A stretch of DNA of 64,000 nt from positions 6,604 through 70,603 of the forward strand of contig JAOIST010000002.1 of NCBI GenBank assembly GCA_028222435.1. Reading direction: 5' to 3'. Positions within the stretch are counted from its first letter, which is position 1; each line of letters opens with the position of its first letter. This stretch comes from Candidatus Pelagibacter sp. (GTDB taxonomy: Bacteria > Pseudomonadota > Alphaproteobacteria > Pelagibacterales > Pelagibacteraceae). A program made the translations under genes and the position numbers. This document shows, in pieces, positions 43,757-51,985 of this stretch. A model generated the notes under the pieces. It saw nothing but the letters and a program-made list of their open reading frames with translations, ran no database searches and was not told the origin of the DNA.

Positions 43757-45106
43757 ATGGAAAATTTTTTATCACTTAAACTTGAGCAGATTCTCATGGA
43801 TTCTATAGCCAAGATTAACTTTAAGACACCTACACCTATTCAAGCCGAGGCAATTCCTGTTGCGTTAGAGGGAAAAGATATTCTTGGTACAGCCCAGACA
43901 GGAACTGGGAAAACGGCGGCATTTGGCATTCCACTTATAAATTTTCTTTTAAAAACAAAAAAAGATACAGCTTTAGTAATGACACCAACAAGAGAATTAG
44001 CAACTCAAGTTATGCAAACAATGACTAATTTAATAGGAAGAGGAAATATAAGAACAGCTTTATTAATCGGCGGCGATTCCATGCAAAAACAACTTAAACA
44101 AATGAAAAGAAACCCAAGATTGATTGTTGGCACACCCGGAAGAATCAATGATCACCTATCTCGCCGAACTTTAAAACTTAATAATACAACTTTTTTAGTT
44201 CTAGACGAGTCAGACAGGATGTTAGATATGGGTTTCACTCCTCAAATTAATCAAGTTCTAGAAACTGTTCCAAATAAACATCAGACACTATTATTTTCAG
44301 CAACTTTACCTGGCAACATCATAAGATTAGCAGAAAAATATTTAAATAAACCTGTAAGAATTTCAGTTGGTTCTACATCGACACCAATTGCAAAAATTAA
44401 ACAAGAAGTAATACGCGTGAAAGACGGAGATAAATACAATCAATTAATAAAAGAAATCTACACTCGCCAAGGCTCAATTTTAATCTTTGTTAAGACTAGG
44501 AGAAATGCTGAAAAAATGGTTAAGAGATTAAAATATGATGACCATGATGCTGATGCAATACATGGCAATTTAAGACAAAATAAAAGGGATAGAGTTATTA
44601 AAGCTTTTAGGAACAATCATTTCAGAATTTTAGTAGGAACAGATGTCGCTAGTAGAGGGCTCGATATTCCCGCTATTAAGCATGTAATTAATTTTGATCT
44701 ACCGCAAGTTCCCGAAGACTTCATTCACAGAATTGGAAGAACCGCCAGAGCAGGGGCTGAAGGTTCAGCATTAAGTTTTGTAGGCGGCGAAGATAGATCA
44801 AAATGGAATGCCATACAGCGTTTGATTGATCCAAATTTTAGAGCAGAACCTGGAAGTGAAGCAACTGGAAGAAGAAAAAGAGGAGGACGCTCTTTTGATA
44901 GACGCGGCCGTAGAGGTGGTTCTAGATTTAAAAAAAGAGATGATCGAAACGACAGAGGCAGCAGAGACGAAAGACCAGGTTCTAGATTTAAAAAAAGAGA
45001 TGATCGAAACGACAGAGGCAGCAGAGACGAAAGACCAGGTTCTAGATTTAAAAAAAGCTTTACTAATAAAAAAAGTTCTTTTAAGAAAAAAAGATTTAAA
45101 GATTAG
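43757..45106 (+). CDS. DEAD-box RNA helicase, RhlE-type
   Basis: A 449-aa ATP-dependent RNA helicase. Motifs: Q-motif FKTPTPIQAEAIP, Walker A AQTGTGKTAAF (I), PTRELA (Ia), DESDRMLDMGF (DEAD variant DESD, motif II), SAT (III), and the second domain RDRVIKAFRN, TDVASRGLD (V), HRIGRTARAG (VI). The C-terminus is an RG/KR-rich tail containing a tandem repeat. Start set at ATG 43757 (MENFLSLKL); the longer frame to 43601 encodes a low-complexity hydrophobic stretch antisense to basic ORFs. Motif II reads DESD rather than DEAD. Confidence 0.92.
   Translation: MENFLSLKLEQILMDSIAKINFKTPTPIQAEAIPVALEGKDILGTAQTGTGKTAAFGIPLINFLLKTKKDTALVMTPTRELATQVMQTMTNLIGRGNIRTALLIGGDSMQKQLKQMKRNPRLIVGTPGRINDHLSRRTLKLNNTTFLVLDESDRMLDMGFTPQINQVLETVPNKHQTLLFSATLPGNIIRLAEKYLNKPVRISVGSTSTPIAKIKQEVIRVKDGDKYNQLIKEIYTRQGSILIFVKTRRNAEKMVKRLKYDDHDADAIHGNLRQNKRDRVIKAFRNNHFRILVGTDVASRGLDIPAIKHVINFDLPQVPEDFIHRIGRTARAGAEGSALSFVGGEDRSKWNAIQRLIDPNFRAEPGSEATGRRKRGGRSFDRRGRRGGSRFKKRDDRNDRGSRDERPGSRFKKRDDRNDRGSRDERPGSRFKKSFTNKKSSFKKKRFKD
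44918..45057 (+). repeat. 60-base in-frame tandem repeat in helicase tail
   Basis: Two perfect 60-base copies (44918-44977 and 44978-45037) and a 20-base third partial copy. Each unit encodes GSRFKKRDDRNDRGSRDERP, so the tail is a duplicated RNA-binding, disordered segment. The bases are identical between copies, implying recent duplication. Confidence 0.95.
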
Positions 45107-45942
45107 TTCTGTTCTACGATTAATTGATTTTGTTCACCTAAAAAATCAACTTTTAAATTAAGTTTATCACCATCTTGTAAAAACTTAGGTTCAGACATTT
45201 CCATTGCAGTTCCTGCGGGTGTCCCTGTTGTGATAATGGTTCCTGGATATAACGTCATAAACTGGCTGATGTGAGCTATTAGATAATTAAAACTAAATAT
45301 CATTCTCTTCGTGTTTCCAGTTTGTCTTCTGTCTCCATTTACATCTAAGGAAAGATTTACATTATTAATGTCATTAATTTCATCTTTTGTAACAAGATAA
45401 GGACCACACGGACCTGCAATAGACTTACCCTTAATCCATTGACCACCTCGTTCCTTTTGCCAAGAACGTTCTGAAATATCATTAACAATACAATAACCAA
45501 AAACATGGTCTTGAGCTTTGTTTTCGGAAATATTTTTCCCCTCTTTACCAATTATCATTGCCACTTCCACTTCATAGTCCATTTTATTTGCAGCTTTCGG
45601 TTTGATTATTGGATCGTTAGGACCCTGAATACAGCCAGAACTTTTATTAAATAGAATAGGCTCATTTGGAAGTTTAGAATTTGTACCTTCTGCATGGGCT
45701 TTATAATTTAAACCGATCGCTAAAAAGTCTACTGGATTAGATACACAACTTCCAATTCTAGTCTTTGCATCAATTTCTTTTAATTTTGATAAATCAACTT
45801 TTGATAATTTATCTAAAGTAGACTCATTTAATGTGTCAGGACTTAAATTTTGAATAAGCGAAGATAAATCTCTTATTTGATTGTTAGAGTCTAAGGCAGC
45901 AACTTTTTCCTGGCCTTTATTACCTACTCTTAATAACTTCAT
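45103..45942 (-). CDS. Fumarylacetoacetate hydrolase family enzyme
   Basis: A 279-aa FAH-fold protein. The C-terminal catalytic domain (from ~residue 70) has FLAIGLNYKAHAEG, DYEVEVAMIIG, VNDISERSWQKER and TGTPAG, with metal-binding Glu/Asp of 2-keto-acid hydrolases or decarboxylases. Substrate unknown; relatives act on acylpyruvates or oxaloacetate. Overlaps the convergent helicase end by four bases. Confidence 0.87.
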   Translation of the reverse strand: MKLLRVGNKGQEKVAALDSNNQIRDLSSLIQNLSPDTLNESTLDKLSKVDLSKLKEIDAKTRIGSCVSNPVDFLAIGLNYKAHAEGTNSKLPNEPILFNKSSGCIQGPNDPIIKPKAANKMDYEVEVAMIIGKEGKNISENKAQDHVFGYCIVNDISERSWQKERGGQWIKGKSIAGPCGPYLVTKDEINDINNVNLSLDVNGDRRQTGNTKRMIFSFNYLIAHISQFMTLYPGTIITTGTPAGTAMEMSEPKFLQDGDKLNLKVDFLGEQNQLIVEQN

Positions 45943-45966
45943 GGAATAATTTTAAATAAGATTTTA

Positions 45967-46416
45967 CTATTTTACAAATCTTTTAATTCTCTCTTCAGTC
46001 GTTGTATCAGGGCCAGAGTAAGGGGTTTCGTATGAATTCGTTCTAGTTAAAACATCAATTCCTTTAGTAAAAATAAAAATAAAAAAGATTATAAAAAAAA
46101 CAGCAAAGATTTTGGCAGGGTTATAGTTTCCTGATTGAAATACACTTACAGCCTGTTCTTGCTTTTTATGGAAAAATTTGAAAGTCAAATATACTGCAAT
46201 GATTAAACCGATATGACCCATTACTACACCTGCCCATCCAAAAATGAATGATGTAATTGAAAAAACATATAAACTAAAAACTGTTGACCAAACAAAAGAT
46301 AAAACAATTAAAATTTGTAATCGCACAGATTTTGGTAAACTGCGCAAATCGTTTTTAGTGTCATCAAACATAATATTTGCTGACTCGATCATAAAATTTC
46401 TAAATTTTTCTAACAT
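45967..46416 (-). CDS. Conserved-looking hypothetical membrane protein
   Basis: A 149-aa protein with three hydrophobic segments (about residues 33-52, 56-80 and 100-118), an amphipathic N-terminus (MLEKFRNFMIESANIMFDD) and a hydrophilic C-terminus (PYSGPDTTTEERIKRF). No family recognised. Lies between the FAH gene and a flavodoxin-fold gene on one strand. Confidence 0.75.
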   Translation of the reverse strand: MLEKFRNFMIESANIMFDDTKNDLRSLPKSVRLQILIVLSFVWSTVFSLYVFSITSFIFGWAGVVMGHIGLIIAVYLTFKFFHKKQEQAVSVFQSGNYNPAKIFAVFFIIFFIFIFTKGIDVLTRTNSYETPYSGPDTTTEERIKRFVK

Positions 46417-46454
46417 ATTAATTCTTATAACTTTAAAATCTAAAAAGTAAATTG

Positions 46455-47039
46455 TTACAATTGTTGCACAGTTTTTCTTACTTTTTCCATGTGTTTTTCA
46501 AAAATCTCTTTTGGCATATTTGGCAAAACTTCATAGAAACGAAGATATTTTACTTTCATTCCACACAGTCCATTAAAGACCATTTTTTTAATTCTTCTTG
46601 GAATCTGTTGAATAATTGCTGAGACAAAAAAACTTGGACCTCCATAAGTCATACTAATAATAGCTGTTTTATTTTTTAACGCATTGGGAACAGGATAACC
46701 CCAGTTTCCAATAATTTTCTTATAACTAAAACTCCAAGGCGGAGTAAATACATTTGCAATAAAATTTTCAGTTGCAGAATTCATAATATAGTTATGACAA
46801 GGGCTCATGACGAGAAATACATCTGCTTGTCCTATCCTTTTTCTATAATCCAATATTTGTTCTGTTGTTTTATTGTTGTTCCAAAACTCAATGGTTTTTT
46901 CCTCATAAATATTAATTAGATCTATTTCATGATTAAGTTTTTTAGCTTCTTCGATGAAAGCATCTCGAACAGCAGCATTAAAACTAGAACCAGGTTTGTA
47001 ATTATTATGACCGAACGCAATGAATATTCGTTTTGACAT
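46455..47039 (-). CDS. Flavodoxin-like NAD(P)H dehydrogenase (quinone) family protein
   Basis: A 194-aa flavoprotein of the NQO1/KefF-type fold. The FMN/FAD-binding start IFIAFGHNNYKPGSSFNAAVRDAFIE, ADVFLVMSPCHNYIM and SMTYGGPSFFVSA are visible; the substrate loop PPWSFSYKKIIGNW and WGYPVPNAL resemble NQO family members. Probably reduces quinones or similar electrophiles. Immediately downstream on the minus strand is the membrane protein above. Confidence 0.8.
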   Translation of the reverse strand: MSKRIFIAFGHNNYKPGSSFNAAVRDAFIEEAKKLNHEIDLINIYEEKTIEFWNNNKTTEQILDYRKRIGQADVFLVMSPCHNYIMNSATENFIANVFTPPWSFSYKKIIGNWGYPVPNALKNKTAIISMTYGGPSFFVSAIIQQIPRRIKKMVFNGLCGMKVKYLRFYEVLPNMPKEIFEKHMEKVRKTVQQL

Positions 47040-47042
47040 TAA

Positions 47043-47198
47043 TTACGTGTCTACATCATTTTTCTTATCTTTCCAGAAAAAAATACCGCTACCAATACCA
47101 ATAGCTACCGCTGAAACTATCCAACTATACTCTTGTTCTGAATAAAGGACGAGCCCACCAAAGACTATTATGATTATTCCAAGCGTTTTATTATTCAT
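47043..47198 (-). CDS. Small single/two-pass membrane protein, 51 aa
   Basis: A 51-residue ORF: two hydrophobic stretches (TLGIIIIVFGGLVLYS and WIVSAVAIGIGSGIFFW) joined by SEQEYS and ended by a charged KDKKNDVDT tail. Its stop is 3 bases before the flavodoxin-fold start, the usual close spacing here. Function unknown. Confidence 0.6.
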   Translation of the reverse strand: MNNKTLGIIIIVFGGLVLYSEQEYSWIVSAVAIGIGSGIFFWKDKKNDVDT

Positions 47199-47242
47199 TG
47201 ACAATTTTATTACTTATAATAAAGTTCAACTAACCATAAGTC

Positions 47243-47326
47243 ATGGAAAAAAGACTCCGCATCTACATGCGGGACTCTATAAAGGGGTTACAAAGTAGGT
47301 TGAAAGAAAGGAGATGTGATGAATAG
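47243..47326 (+). CDS. Possible 27-aa leader peptide overlapping the next gene
   Basis: ATG at 47243 opens a 27-residue frame (MEKRLRIYMRDSIKGLQSRL then KERRCDE) whose TAG at 47324-47326 lies inside the start of the 63-aa gene (overlap eight bases). The frame is preceded by in-frame stops. It carries a perfect six-base-pair hairpin CCGCAT/ATGCGG (47257-47272). It could be a regulatory leader, a tiny basic peptide, or chance; no ribosome site is seen. Confidence 0.3.
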   Translation: MEKRLRIYMRDSIKGLQSRLKERRCDE

Positions 47327-47510
47327 ATTTTCACGTTTGCTTGGTGAGTTCAGCCGAAACAGTCAGAAGGCTAAACTTGCACAGCAACTTAATAAAAAAG
47401 TCGAAGCTCCAGAAGCTAATGCGAATGGAACAAGCGGCTATTTGATTAAGGAAGGCAAAAATGCTGGAAAAGTTCTCAAGCATTTAAAAACTGATCGATC
47501 AAAGCTTTAA
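47319..47510 (+). CDS. Small basic protein, 63 aa, strong ribosome site
   Basis: Starts at ATG 47319 (MNRFSRLLGEFSRNSQKAK). AAAGGAG lies about five bases upstream, so ATG is preferred over GTG three bases earlier. The protein is basic, with helical N-terminus and an Ala/Asn/Gly-rich middle (EAPEANANGTSGYLIKEGKNAGKVL). G+C content appears higher than neighbours, a possible sign of high expression. No family recognised. A terminator hairpin follows at 47523-47546. Confidence 0.7.
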   Translation: MNRFSRLLGEFSRNSQKAKLAQQLNKKVEAPEANANGTSGYLIKEGKNAGKVLKHLKTDRSKL

Positions 47511-47522
47511 TAAATCTTTATA

Positions 47523-47546
47523 GAGTGGGGTTTTAATACCCCACTC
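47523..47546 (+). terminator. Strong hairpin after the 63-aa gene
   Basis: GAGTGGGG (47523-47530) pairs perfectly with CCCCACTC (47539-47546) across an eight-base loop. The following tail AAGTCTTTAA is only partly U-rich. It sits 12 bases after the small gene's stop and 21 bases before rlmN, so it probably ends the small transcript or protects its 3' end. Confidence 0.7.
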
Positions 47547-47567
47547 AAGTCTTTAATATCTTCATTG

Positions 47568-48659
47568 ATGGATAAACAAAATTTCTACGATCTTAACTTT
47601 GATCAATTAAAAAACTTCTTAATTGAAAAAGCAGAAGTCGATAATAAAAAAGCAAAGATGAGATCCCAGCAAATGTTTAATGCTGTTTATAAAAAAAATA
47701 TAAAAAGTTTTGATGAACTTACAACTTTTGGCCTAGAGTTAAGAGAAAAAATAAAAAACCTAATGAGTCTAGAGAAACCAAAGATTGTAGATGTTCAAAA
47801 GTCTAAAGACGGAACGATTAAGTTTTTATTAGAGCTAAAAGATAAAAGAAATGTTGAGACAGTTTTAATTCCTGATAAATCACAAACCCGGTATACAATA
47901 TGTTTATCAGTTTCTGTTGGTTGTTACCTATCCTGTGAGTTTTGTGCTACAGCCCAAATTTCAAAAAAGCTGGTTAGAAATCTAACTCCTGGAGAAATTA
48001 TATCTCAAATTATTTTATCCAAAGATTATATTGATGACTGGTCGACACAGAAAAAAATTACCAATCAAGTTTTAATGGGAGAAGGTAGCCCTTTTTTAAA
48101 TTTAGATAATGTCAAAGTTGCTATTGATAATTCTAAAAATAAGGATGGTCTTGAATATGGAAGAACTCGTATTACAGTTAGCACAGTTGGTGTAGGAATT
48201 AAAAAAGATGAAATGAATGCAATTGAATGGGCTGCAAAAGAGTTAGATGTTTATTTAGCGTGGAGCTTACATAGTTCTATTCCAAAACACCGATCAAAAA
48301 TTATGGCTATTAACGATAAATACTCTATAGACTCATTAATTCCACAACTTAAAAAATATTATGATCAGACAAAATTACCTATCTTTATCGAATGGATTTG
48401 CTTAGAAGAAAATATGACCGATGAACATGCTAAAGAATTAGTTAAGATTATGAAAAAAGTTCCCTCAAAATTAAATTTAATTGAATTTAATCCTCTAGCT
48501 AACAAAGATTTTAAACCTGCATCTCAAGAAAACATAGATAAGTTTTCTAAAACTATTCAAGATAATGGTTTCTTATCTTTATTTAGAAGAAGTAGAGGGA
48601 GAGATATTAATGCCTCTTGCGGTTCGCTTGCAAATAAGAAAGCTGTGGGCAATGGATAA
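47568..48659 (+). CDS. rlmN: Radical-SAM rRNA/tRNA adenine-C2 methyltransferase RlmN-like
   Basis: A 363-aa radical SAM enzyme that methylates A2503 of 23S rRNA and A37 in some tRNAs. The iron-sulfur motif CYLSCEFC (CxxxCxxC) and the two catalytic Cys positions of RlmN are present: Cys in TICLSVSVGC, and the C-terminal DINASCGSLA. The usual GMGEP SAM-binding loop is altered to MGEGSP. Start set at ATG 47568; TTG one codon earlier lacks support. Overlaps the next gene by eight bases. Confidence 0.88.
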   Translation: MDKQNFYDLNFDQLKNFLIEKAEVDNKKAKMRSQQMFNAVYKKNIKSFDELTTFGLELREKIKNLMSLEKPKIVDVQKSKDGTIKFLLELKDKRNVETVLIPDKSQTRYTICLSVSVGCYLSCEFCATAQISKKLVRNLTPGEIISQIILSKDYIDDWSTQKKITNQVLMGEGSPFLNLDNVKVAIDNSKNKDGLEYGRTRITVSTVGVGIKKDEMNAIEWAAKELDVYLAWSLHSSIPKHRSKIMAINDKYSIDSLIPQLKKYYDQTKLPIFIEWICLEENMTDEHAKELVKIMKKVPSKLNLIEFNPLANKDFKPASQENIDKFSKTIQDNGFLSLFRRSRGRDINASCGSLANKKAVGNG

Positions 48660-49605
48660 TTTACATATTTTTTTGGGCGCGACCGTTGCCGATGCAGCTG
48701 CAAGACCTTTGCATTGGGTGTATGATCCTAAAAAATTAAATCAGTTTATCAAAGAAAAAAAAGAAATTGCTTTTTTAAATCAAAACAAAAGTCCTTTTTA
48801 TTCTATTAAAACAGGTAAGGTTTCCGGTTATAACGATGTCGGACAAGTGATGTTTAAGACCTTGATTTCAACGCAGAAAAAGTCAGAAATTTTAAGAAAC
48901 TTTAAAAAGAATATTATTAAAAATTTTGGTCCTGGTTCTGCTTACTGGAAAAATTTAAAACTTAGAAAAAAATATAAAAAGATAAAATGGAAAAAACCCA
49001 TGAAAGGTCCTTGGATCCATCAAAATATACTTGAAACTATTCAAAATATTAAAGCTAAAAAAAGTATTTCAGGAGGTACTAAAGTTAACGAGTCAGACGG
49101 TTTCTGCGCTGCATTGCCTTACTTCCTCTACAACAATAATGACAAAGAATTAAAAAAGGTTATTAAAAGTGTCGCTAATTCTAAAACAAACGAGACCTAT
49201 GCGTTAGCAAAACTAAAGATTATTGATCTAGCTAACAGTGGTGACAAAAATCCCATCCATACTTTTGTAAGGAAATACGGGAAAAATAGATATTTTAGAG
49301 AAGTAATTAATAATATTAAAAAAGTAATAAAGCTTAAAAAACATAATCACATCAAAGTAGTCAAAAAGTTTGGTAAAGCATGTAGTTATCCCGGCACATT
49401 CATGGGTTCCATACACGCTATGATCACCTCAAAAAATTATAAATCAGCATTAATCAAGACAATTAAAGCTGGGGGCTGTAATTGCTCTAGAGCAAATTTT
49501 GTAGGATCTTACTTTGCTGCTTTAAATGGCATTAAAGGCATTCCAAATAGTTGGATTAAAAAAACTATTCCAGCTAAAAAAATTATAAATGTACAAAGTT
49601 CTTAA
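48652..49605 (+). CDS. Divergent ADP-ribosylglycohydrolase-like protein
   Basis: A 317-aa protein resembling the ADP-ribosylglycohydrolase (DraG/ARH) and J1-crystallin fold: N-terminal IFLGATVADAAARPLHWVYD, SGYNDVGQVMFKTLI, and C-terminal AGGCNCSRANFVGSYFAALNG. The GG(D)xD-type metal motif of true hydrolases reads GGCNCSR, so catalysis by the usual two-magnesium route is doubtful. Start set at ATG 48652 because the longer frame to 48565 runs out of frame through rlmN. Overlaps the MFS gene by 17 bases. Confidence 0.65.
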   Translation: MDNLHIFLGATVADAAARPLHWVYDPKKLNQFIKEKKEIAFLNQNKSPFYSIKTGKVSGYNDVGQVMFKTLISTQKKSEILRNFKKNIIKNFGPGSAYWKNLKLRKKYKKIKWKKPMKGPWIHQNILETIQNIKAKKSISGGTKVNESDGFCAALPYFLYNNNDKELKKVIKSVANSKTNETYALAKLKIIDLANSGDKNPIHTFVRKYGKNRYFREVINNIKKVIKLKKHNHIKVVKKFGKACSYPGTFMGSIHAMITSKNYKSALIKTIKAGGCNCSRANFVGSYFAALNGIKGIPNSWIKKTIPAKKIINVQSS

Positions 49606-50902
49606 GAATAGTTGGGCTCTTTTTTTTGGTTTTGCTATTTTAGCAACCGCACATGGTTTTCAAGGAAATCTTTTAGGAGTTAGAGCTGTAATAGAAGAGT
49701 TTGATTATTTAGCTACAGGAACCTTAATGTCAGGTTATTTCATTGGTTATTTTTTAGGAGCAAATCTTGTACCAAAATTAGTGACGCGTGTTGGCCATAT
49801 TAGAGTTTTCGCAGCCTGTGCCTCGATGGCATCTTTAAGCGCTTTAGTTCATGCAGTGTTTGTCTTTCCATCGGTTTGGATTGCTGCAAGATTTCTAACC
49901 GGCTTTTCTCTAATTGGAATTTTTATCATTGTTGAAAGTTGGCTGAATGATCGAGCCAATAATAAAACAAGAGGCCAAGTTTTATCACTTTATATGTTTA
50001 TTACTTATTTTGCGTTCGCTTTAGGAAATGTCTTATTGAACGTTAGTAGCCCTATAAAATATGAACCGTTTATTTTAATTTCGATTTTATTCTCAATTGC
50101 ATTAGTGCCCATTCTTTTAACGAAAAGAAAACCTCCTAAATTTAAAAAAACAACTTCTATGAAAATTAAGGAACTTTACAAAGTTTCTCCTTTTGGCAGT
50201 TTCGCTATGTTATGTGTTGGTTTTATTTATTCTGCGATTTTAACTTTATCTGCAGTTTATGCTACGAGTATGAACCTTTCTATTTTTGAGGTTTCTGTTT
50301 TACTGATATTAATTACTTTAGCATCTGCAATCTTTCAGTGGCCGCTAGGTTATATCTCAGACAAAATGGATAGAAGAAAAGTTTTATTATTTAGCGCAAC
50401 TCTTGGAATAGTATTTTGTATTATGTCTATATTATTTTCAGGAACATCACTGCCTAACGCGTTTACTCAAAATTTAACTAAATTTAATTACTTCTCAACA
50501 GCTCTAGATAAAGGTAAATTATTTTTGTTTGTCACTTTATTAGCTGGATCAACCTTAACCATGTTTCCAATCATTTTGGCTTACGTGAATGATAATATTT
50601 CTAAAGATAAATTTGTTGCTGCTGGGTCAGGGTTGAATATTATTTTTGGATTGGGAGCAATGGGTGGACCTATCATTTGTTCAATAGCGATGGAGCAATT
50701 TGGACCCAATGGATTTTTTCTCTATATTATTATTTTTTTAGTTTTGATGGTTTTCTTTGGTACATACAGGATAACTCAAAATCCTTATGAGGAAAATCCT
50801 GAGTCCACTTTTACGCCTTTACCAAAAGATATCACGCCTCTAGGTATTGAGCTTGATCCAGATACAGGTGCTGACTTATCAAACACAGAAAATAAGTCCT
50901 AA
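49589..50902 (+). CDS. MFS transporter (YcaD-like)
   Basis: A 437-aa major facilitator protein with about 12 helices. N-terminal half: GNLLGVRAVIEEF, SGYFIGYFLGANLVPKLVTRVGHIRVF (motif A-like), SWLNDRANNKTRGQVLSLYM; second half: PLGYISDKMDRRKVLL (motif A-like). Most like the YcaD subgroup; substrate unknown. A hydrophilic C-terminal tail of ~40 residues (ENPESTFTPLPKDITPLG) is unusual. Followed after a 44-base gap by rmuC. Confidence 0.85.
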   Translation: MYKVLKNSWALFFGFAILATAHGFQGNLLGVRAVIEEFDYLATGTLMSGYFIGYFLGANLVPKLVTRVGHIRVFAACASMASLSALVHAVFVFPSVWIAARFLTGFSLIGIFIIVESWLNDRANNKTRGQVLSLYMFITYFAFALGNVLLNVSSPIKYEPFILISILFSIALVPILLTKRKPPKFKKTTSMKIKELYKVSPFGSFAMLCVGFIYSAILTLSAVYATSMNLSIFEVSVLLILITLASAIFQWPLGYISDKMDRRKVLLFSATLGIVFCIMSILFSGTSLPNAFTQNLTKFNYFSTALDKGKLFLFVTLLAGSTLTMFPIILAYVNDNISKDKFVAAGSGLNIIFGLGAMGGPIICSIAMEQFGPNGFFLYIIIFLVLMVFFGTYRITQNPYEENPESTFTPLPKDITPLGIELDPDTGADLSNTENKS

Positions 50903-50946
50903 ACCATTCTTTTAGAATTAATATCTTAAATGATATATAATAATTT

Positions 50947-51978
50947 ATGGATTCGATGCTCTTAATATTAGCAATAGGCTTACTAGTTGCAAATCTAGTA
51001 GCAGTTATTTTTCTTTTTAGAAGAAAACAACCAGATCAGATTGATAACAGCCAAATCTTTAAAGACGAAGTAAGTTCACTAAAAAATTCTTTCAGTCAAT
51101 CTTTTGGTTCAATGAGCAAAGAGATAGCAAAAGACATGACGGGAGCACTAACTAAAGTCGATGAAAAAGTCGGAGTATTTAATCGACAAGTAAGTGAATT
51201 AAATAAAAGCCAAGATAATTTTAGTAAAATTTTAAGTGGCGTTAAAACTTACGGTACATTAGCTGAATTCGGTCTAGGCTCATTGTTAAAAGACCTTTTA
51301 CCTGCATCACAATTTATTGCTAACGTAAAAATGAAACCTGAAGAAACATCAGAAACTGTCGAGTTTGCAATAAAACTTCAAGATGTGCTTTTGCCAATTG
51401 ATAGCCACTGGCCCGTAGAGAAATATAAAGCAATTGATGACGCTTACAACGCAAACGACAAAGAAGCTCAAGCTGAAGCAAGGAAAGATCTTGCTGCAGC
51501 GTTTAGATTAAAAGCTAAGTCAGTGAATTTAAAATATATAGCTCCACCAAAAAGCACAGACTTTGCTATTGTATATGTTCCTACCGAAGGATTATTTGCC
51601 GAGCTTTCTAGTTATAGAGACCCAAAGACAAAAGAACTTTTGCTTCAAGAATTACGAACAAAATACAAAGTCACTATATCAGGGCCCAATACCTTATCAG
51701 CTTTACTACAATCTTATCATCTTGGCTTTCAAACTTTGAAGGTTCAACAACATGCAACACAAATCTATAGTGATTTGAGAAATATAAGTTCGAGATTTGA
51801 TAAACATTTTGATGGAATTAAAGATTTGAGAAAAAAACTTGAGCAAGCAATGACCGTAACAGACGGTTTTGGAAGAGACGCTAGATCAATAATGAACACG
51901 CTTTCAAATATAAAAGATCCTCAACAGGTTAAAGAAACTTTAGAGGAAAATTCAGAAAAGATTAAAGTTCTAAAATAA
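50947..51978 (+). CDS. rmuC: DNA recombination protein RmuC
   Basis: A 343-aa protein with an N-terminal membrane anchor (LLILAIGLLVANLVAVIFLF), a coiled coil (~35-100), and the RmuC nuclease-like core: TYGTLAEFGLGSLLKDLL, DVLLPIDSHWPVEKY, KYIAPPKSTDFAIVYVPTEGLFAE and TISGPNTLSALLQSYHLGFQ. Shorter than E. coli RmuC because the coiled coil is reduced. RmuC limits rearrangements at inverted repeats; biochemical activity is uncertain. Followed seven bases later by exonuclease I. Confidence 0.93.
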   Translation: MDSMLLILAIGLLVANLVAVIFLFRRKQPDQIDNSQIFKDEVSSLKNSFSQSFGSMSKEIAKDMTGALTKVDEKVGVFNRQVSELNKSQDNFSKILSGVKTYGTLAEFGLGSLLKDLLPASQFIANVKMKPEETSETVEFAIKLQDVLLPIDSHWPVEKYKAIDDAYNANDKEAQAEARKDLAAAFRLKAKSVNLKYIAPPKSTDFAIVYVPTEGLFAELSSYRDPKTKELLLQELRTKYKVTISGPNTLSALLQSYHLGFQTLKVQQHATQIYSDLRNISSRFDKHFDGIKDLRKKLEQAMTVTDGFGRDARSIMNTLSNIKDPQQVKETLEENSEKIKVLK

Positions 51979-51985
51979 ATTTATC

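Noticed and set aside
44826..45161. Alternative-frame ORF with EMIETTEAAETKDQVLDLKK repeats
   Set aside because: It is a frame shadow of the 60-base repeat in the helicase tail; repeats in all frames follow from the duplication.
47198..47220. TTGACA and TATAAT before the 63-aa gene
   Set aside because: The two boxes are only 11 bases apart, too close for a sigma-70 promoter, although TATAAT alone could be a -10.
48565..48651. N-terminal extension of the ADP-ribosylglycohydrolase-like gene
   Set aside because: It lies in another frame inside rlmN; homology begins at MDNLHIFLG.
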